From the NCBI GenBank assembly GCA_023483915.1, contig JAMDEO010000150.1, positions 1 through 36,652 on the forward strand: a stretch of DNA of 36,652 nt. The letters are read 5' to 3'. This document shows positions 35,589 through 36,652 of this stretch, in pieces. The notes beneath the pieces were generated by a model. That model was given only the letters and a program-made list of their open reading frames with translations, did no database searches and had not been told where the DNA came from. Position 1 is the first letter of the stretch, and the number at the start of each line of letters is the position of its first letter. A program made the translations under genes and the position numbers. This stretch comes from Actinomycetota bacterium. Lineage in GTDB: Bacteria; Actinomycetota; Thermoleophilia; RBG-16-64-13.

Positions 35589-36053
35589 GTGCTGACCAAG
35601 GAAGAGTTGGAGCAGATCGAGTCCGTGATTGGTCTCTACGAGACGCGATCTGCGGCGGCCGTGGAGGCGCTGCGAATCGTCCAGGACGGCCGAGGCTGGG
35701 TGTCCGACGAATCCTTGGCGGACCTCTCCCGGCATCTGGGGGTATCGACCTCCACCCTCGAGAGTCTTGCCACGTTCTACAGCATGGTTTTCCGCATGCC
35801 TGTGGGCAGGCACGTGATCATGGTCTGCAACAGTGTGTGTTGCTGGATGCAGGGTAGCGAAGATGTGACTCGGTACCTGGCCCATCGGCTGGGCCTAGAG
35901 TTGGGCGGAACCACTCCCGACGGCCGCTTCACGCTGCTTCCGGTGGTTTGCATAGGGGCCTGCGACCAGGCTCCGGCCATGCTCGTCGACTGGGAGCTGC
36001 ACGGGAATCTCACCCCGGACAAGATCGACGAGGTGCTCGCGAGATGCCCATGA
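35589..36053 (+). CDS. nuoE: NADH-quinone oxidoreductase subunit E
   Basis: AAVEALRIVQDGRGWVSDESLADLSRHLGV; ATFYSMVFRMPVGRHVIMVCNSVCCW; CIGACDQAPAML 2Fe-2S ligands. Confidence 0.93.
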   Translation: MLTKEELEQIESVIGLYETRSAAAVEALRIVQDGRGWVSDESLADLSRHLGVSTSTLESLATFYSMVFRMPVGRHVIMVCNSVCCWMQGSEDVTRYLAHRLGLELGGTTPDGRFTLLPVVCIGACDQAPAMLVDWELHGNLTPDKIDEVLARCP

Positions 36054-36652
36054 CCCGTCCGCTCACCGAGCATCTTCACCCAGACGGCCGGCCCCTCGGC
36101 CTCCACGAGTACAGGGCCGTAGGCGGATACAGGGCTCTGCGCAAGGCCCTTAACATGGCGCCTGGAGAAGTCATCAAGGCGGTGCAGGAGTCCAAGTTGA
36201 TGGGTCGCGGAGGGGCAGGCTTTCCCGCAGGCAGGAAATGGGGTTTCGTCGACACCACCGACGTGTGGGCCCGAGCGCGGTTTCTCGCAGCCAACGCCGA
36301 CGAGATGGAGCCGGGCGCATTCAAGGACCGCGTAATCATGCAAGGCAATCCGCACGCGTTGCTCGAGGGAATGGCCATCGCTGCCTACGCCATCGGGGCG
36401 GAGACGGCCTACCTTTTCTTGCGGGCAGAATACGGATCGACGGCTCGGATCATGCGGCAGGCAATCGCGGAGGCTCGCGAGGCCGGCATCATCGGTCCGC
36501 GCGTGATGGGTAAGGACTTCGCACTCGACATCCGTCTTCACGTCAGTGCCGGGCGGTACATCTGCGGCGAGGCTTCGGCGATGCTGAATGCTCTCGAAGG
36601 CGAGCGTCCAGTGCCCAGGCACAAGCCACCTCATCAGACGAGCTCCAGATCG
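36050..36652 (+). CDS. nuoF: NADH-quinone oxidoreductase subunit F, N-terminal part (3' truncated by window edge; absent from supplied ORF list)
   Basis: Manual translation, no stop to window end: MTRPLTEHLHPDGRPLGLHEYRAVGGYRALRKAL...LMGRGGAGFPAGRKWGF...AANADEMEPGAFKDRVIM...YICGEASAMLNALEGERPVPRHKPP; ATGA overlap with nuoE. Confidence 0.94.
   Translation, partial: MTRPLTEHLHPDGRPLGLHEYRAVGGYRALRKALNMAPGEVIKAVQESKLMGRGGAGFPAGRKWGFVDTTDVWARARFLAANADEMEPGAFKDRVIMQGNPHALLEGMAIAAYAIGAETAYLFLRAEYGSTARIMRQAIAEAREAGIIGPRVMGKDFALDIRLHVSAGRYICGEASAMLNALEGERPVPRHKPPHQTSSRS

Noticed and set aside
35777-36634. 285-aa minus-strand ORF over nuoE/nuoF
   Set aside because: Antisense to clear NuoE and NuoF; the ORF list simply lacks nuoF because it runs off the window end.

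Overview
High-GC bacterial window, densely coded and without RNA genes, CRISPR arrays or transposases that I could recognise. Left part (1-11 kb): a truncated DHA2-type MFS exporter, a TfoX-N protein, a lipoprotein, a beta-propeller/SLH surface protein, a decayed lipoprotein-like pseudogene, small SHOCT and LiaF-like proteins, a geranylgeranyl-reductase-like flavoprotein, DUF1801 and UspA proteins. Middle part (11-20 kb): a redox cluster (MDH/LDH-like dehydrogenase, old-yellow-enzyme-type Fe-S flavoprotein, SDR, QueG-like Fe-S protein, HAD phosphatase, alpha/beta hydrolase) and a minus-strand TetR + MFS pair. Right part (20.1-36.65 kb): the most interesting region, a co-directional and mostly overlapping run cydA-cydB-narG-narH-tkt-gnd-zwf-nuoA-nuoB-nuoCD-nuoE-nuoF. 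It joins a bd oxidase, NarGH without NarJ/NarI, NADPH-producing pentose phosphate enzymes, and E. coli-type complex I. NuoF carries Ala at the position equivalent to E. coli NuoF Glu183, a residue tied to NADH versus NADPH discrimination. NarG has lost several residues that contact the pyranopterins in E. coli NarG, and NarH has His where E. coli NarH has the Trp of its 3Fe-4S motif. Working hypothesis: a pentose-phosphate/NADPH-fuelled respiratory module. All family calls come from motif recognition and remembered reference sequences; no search was run.
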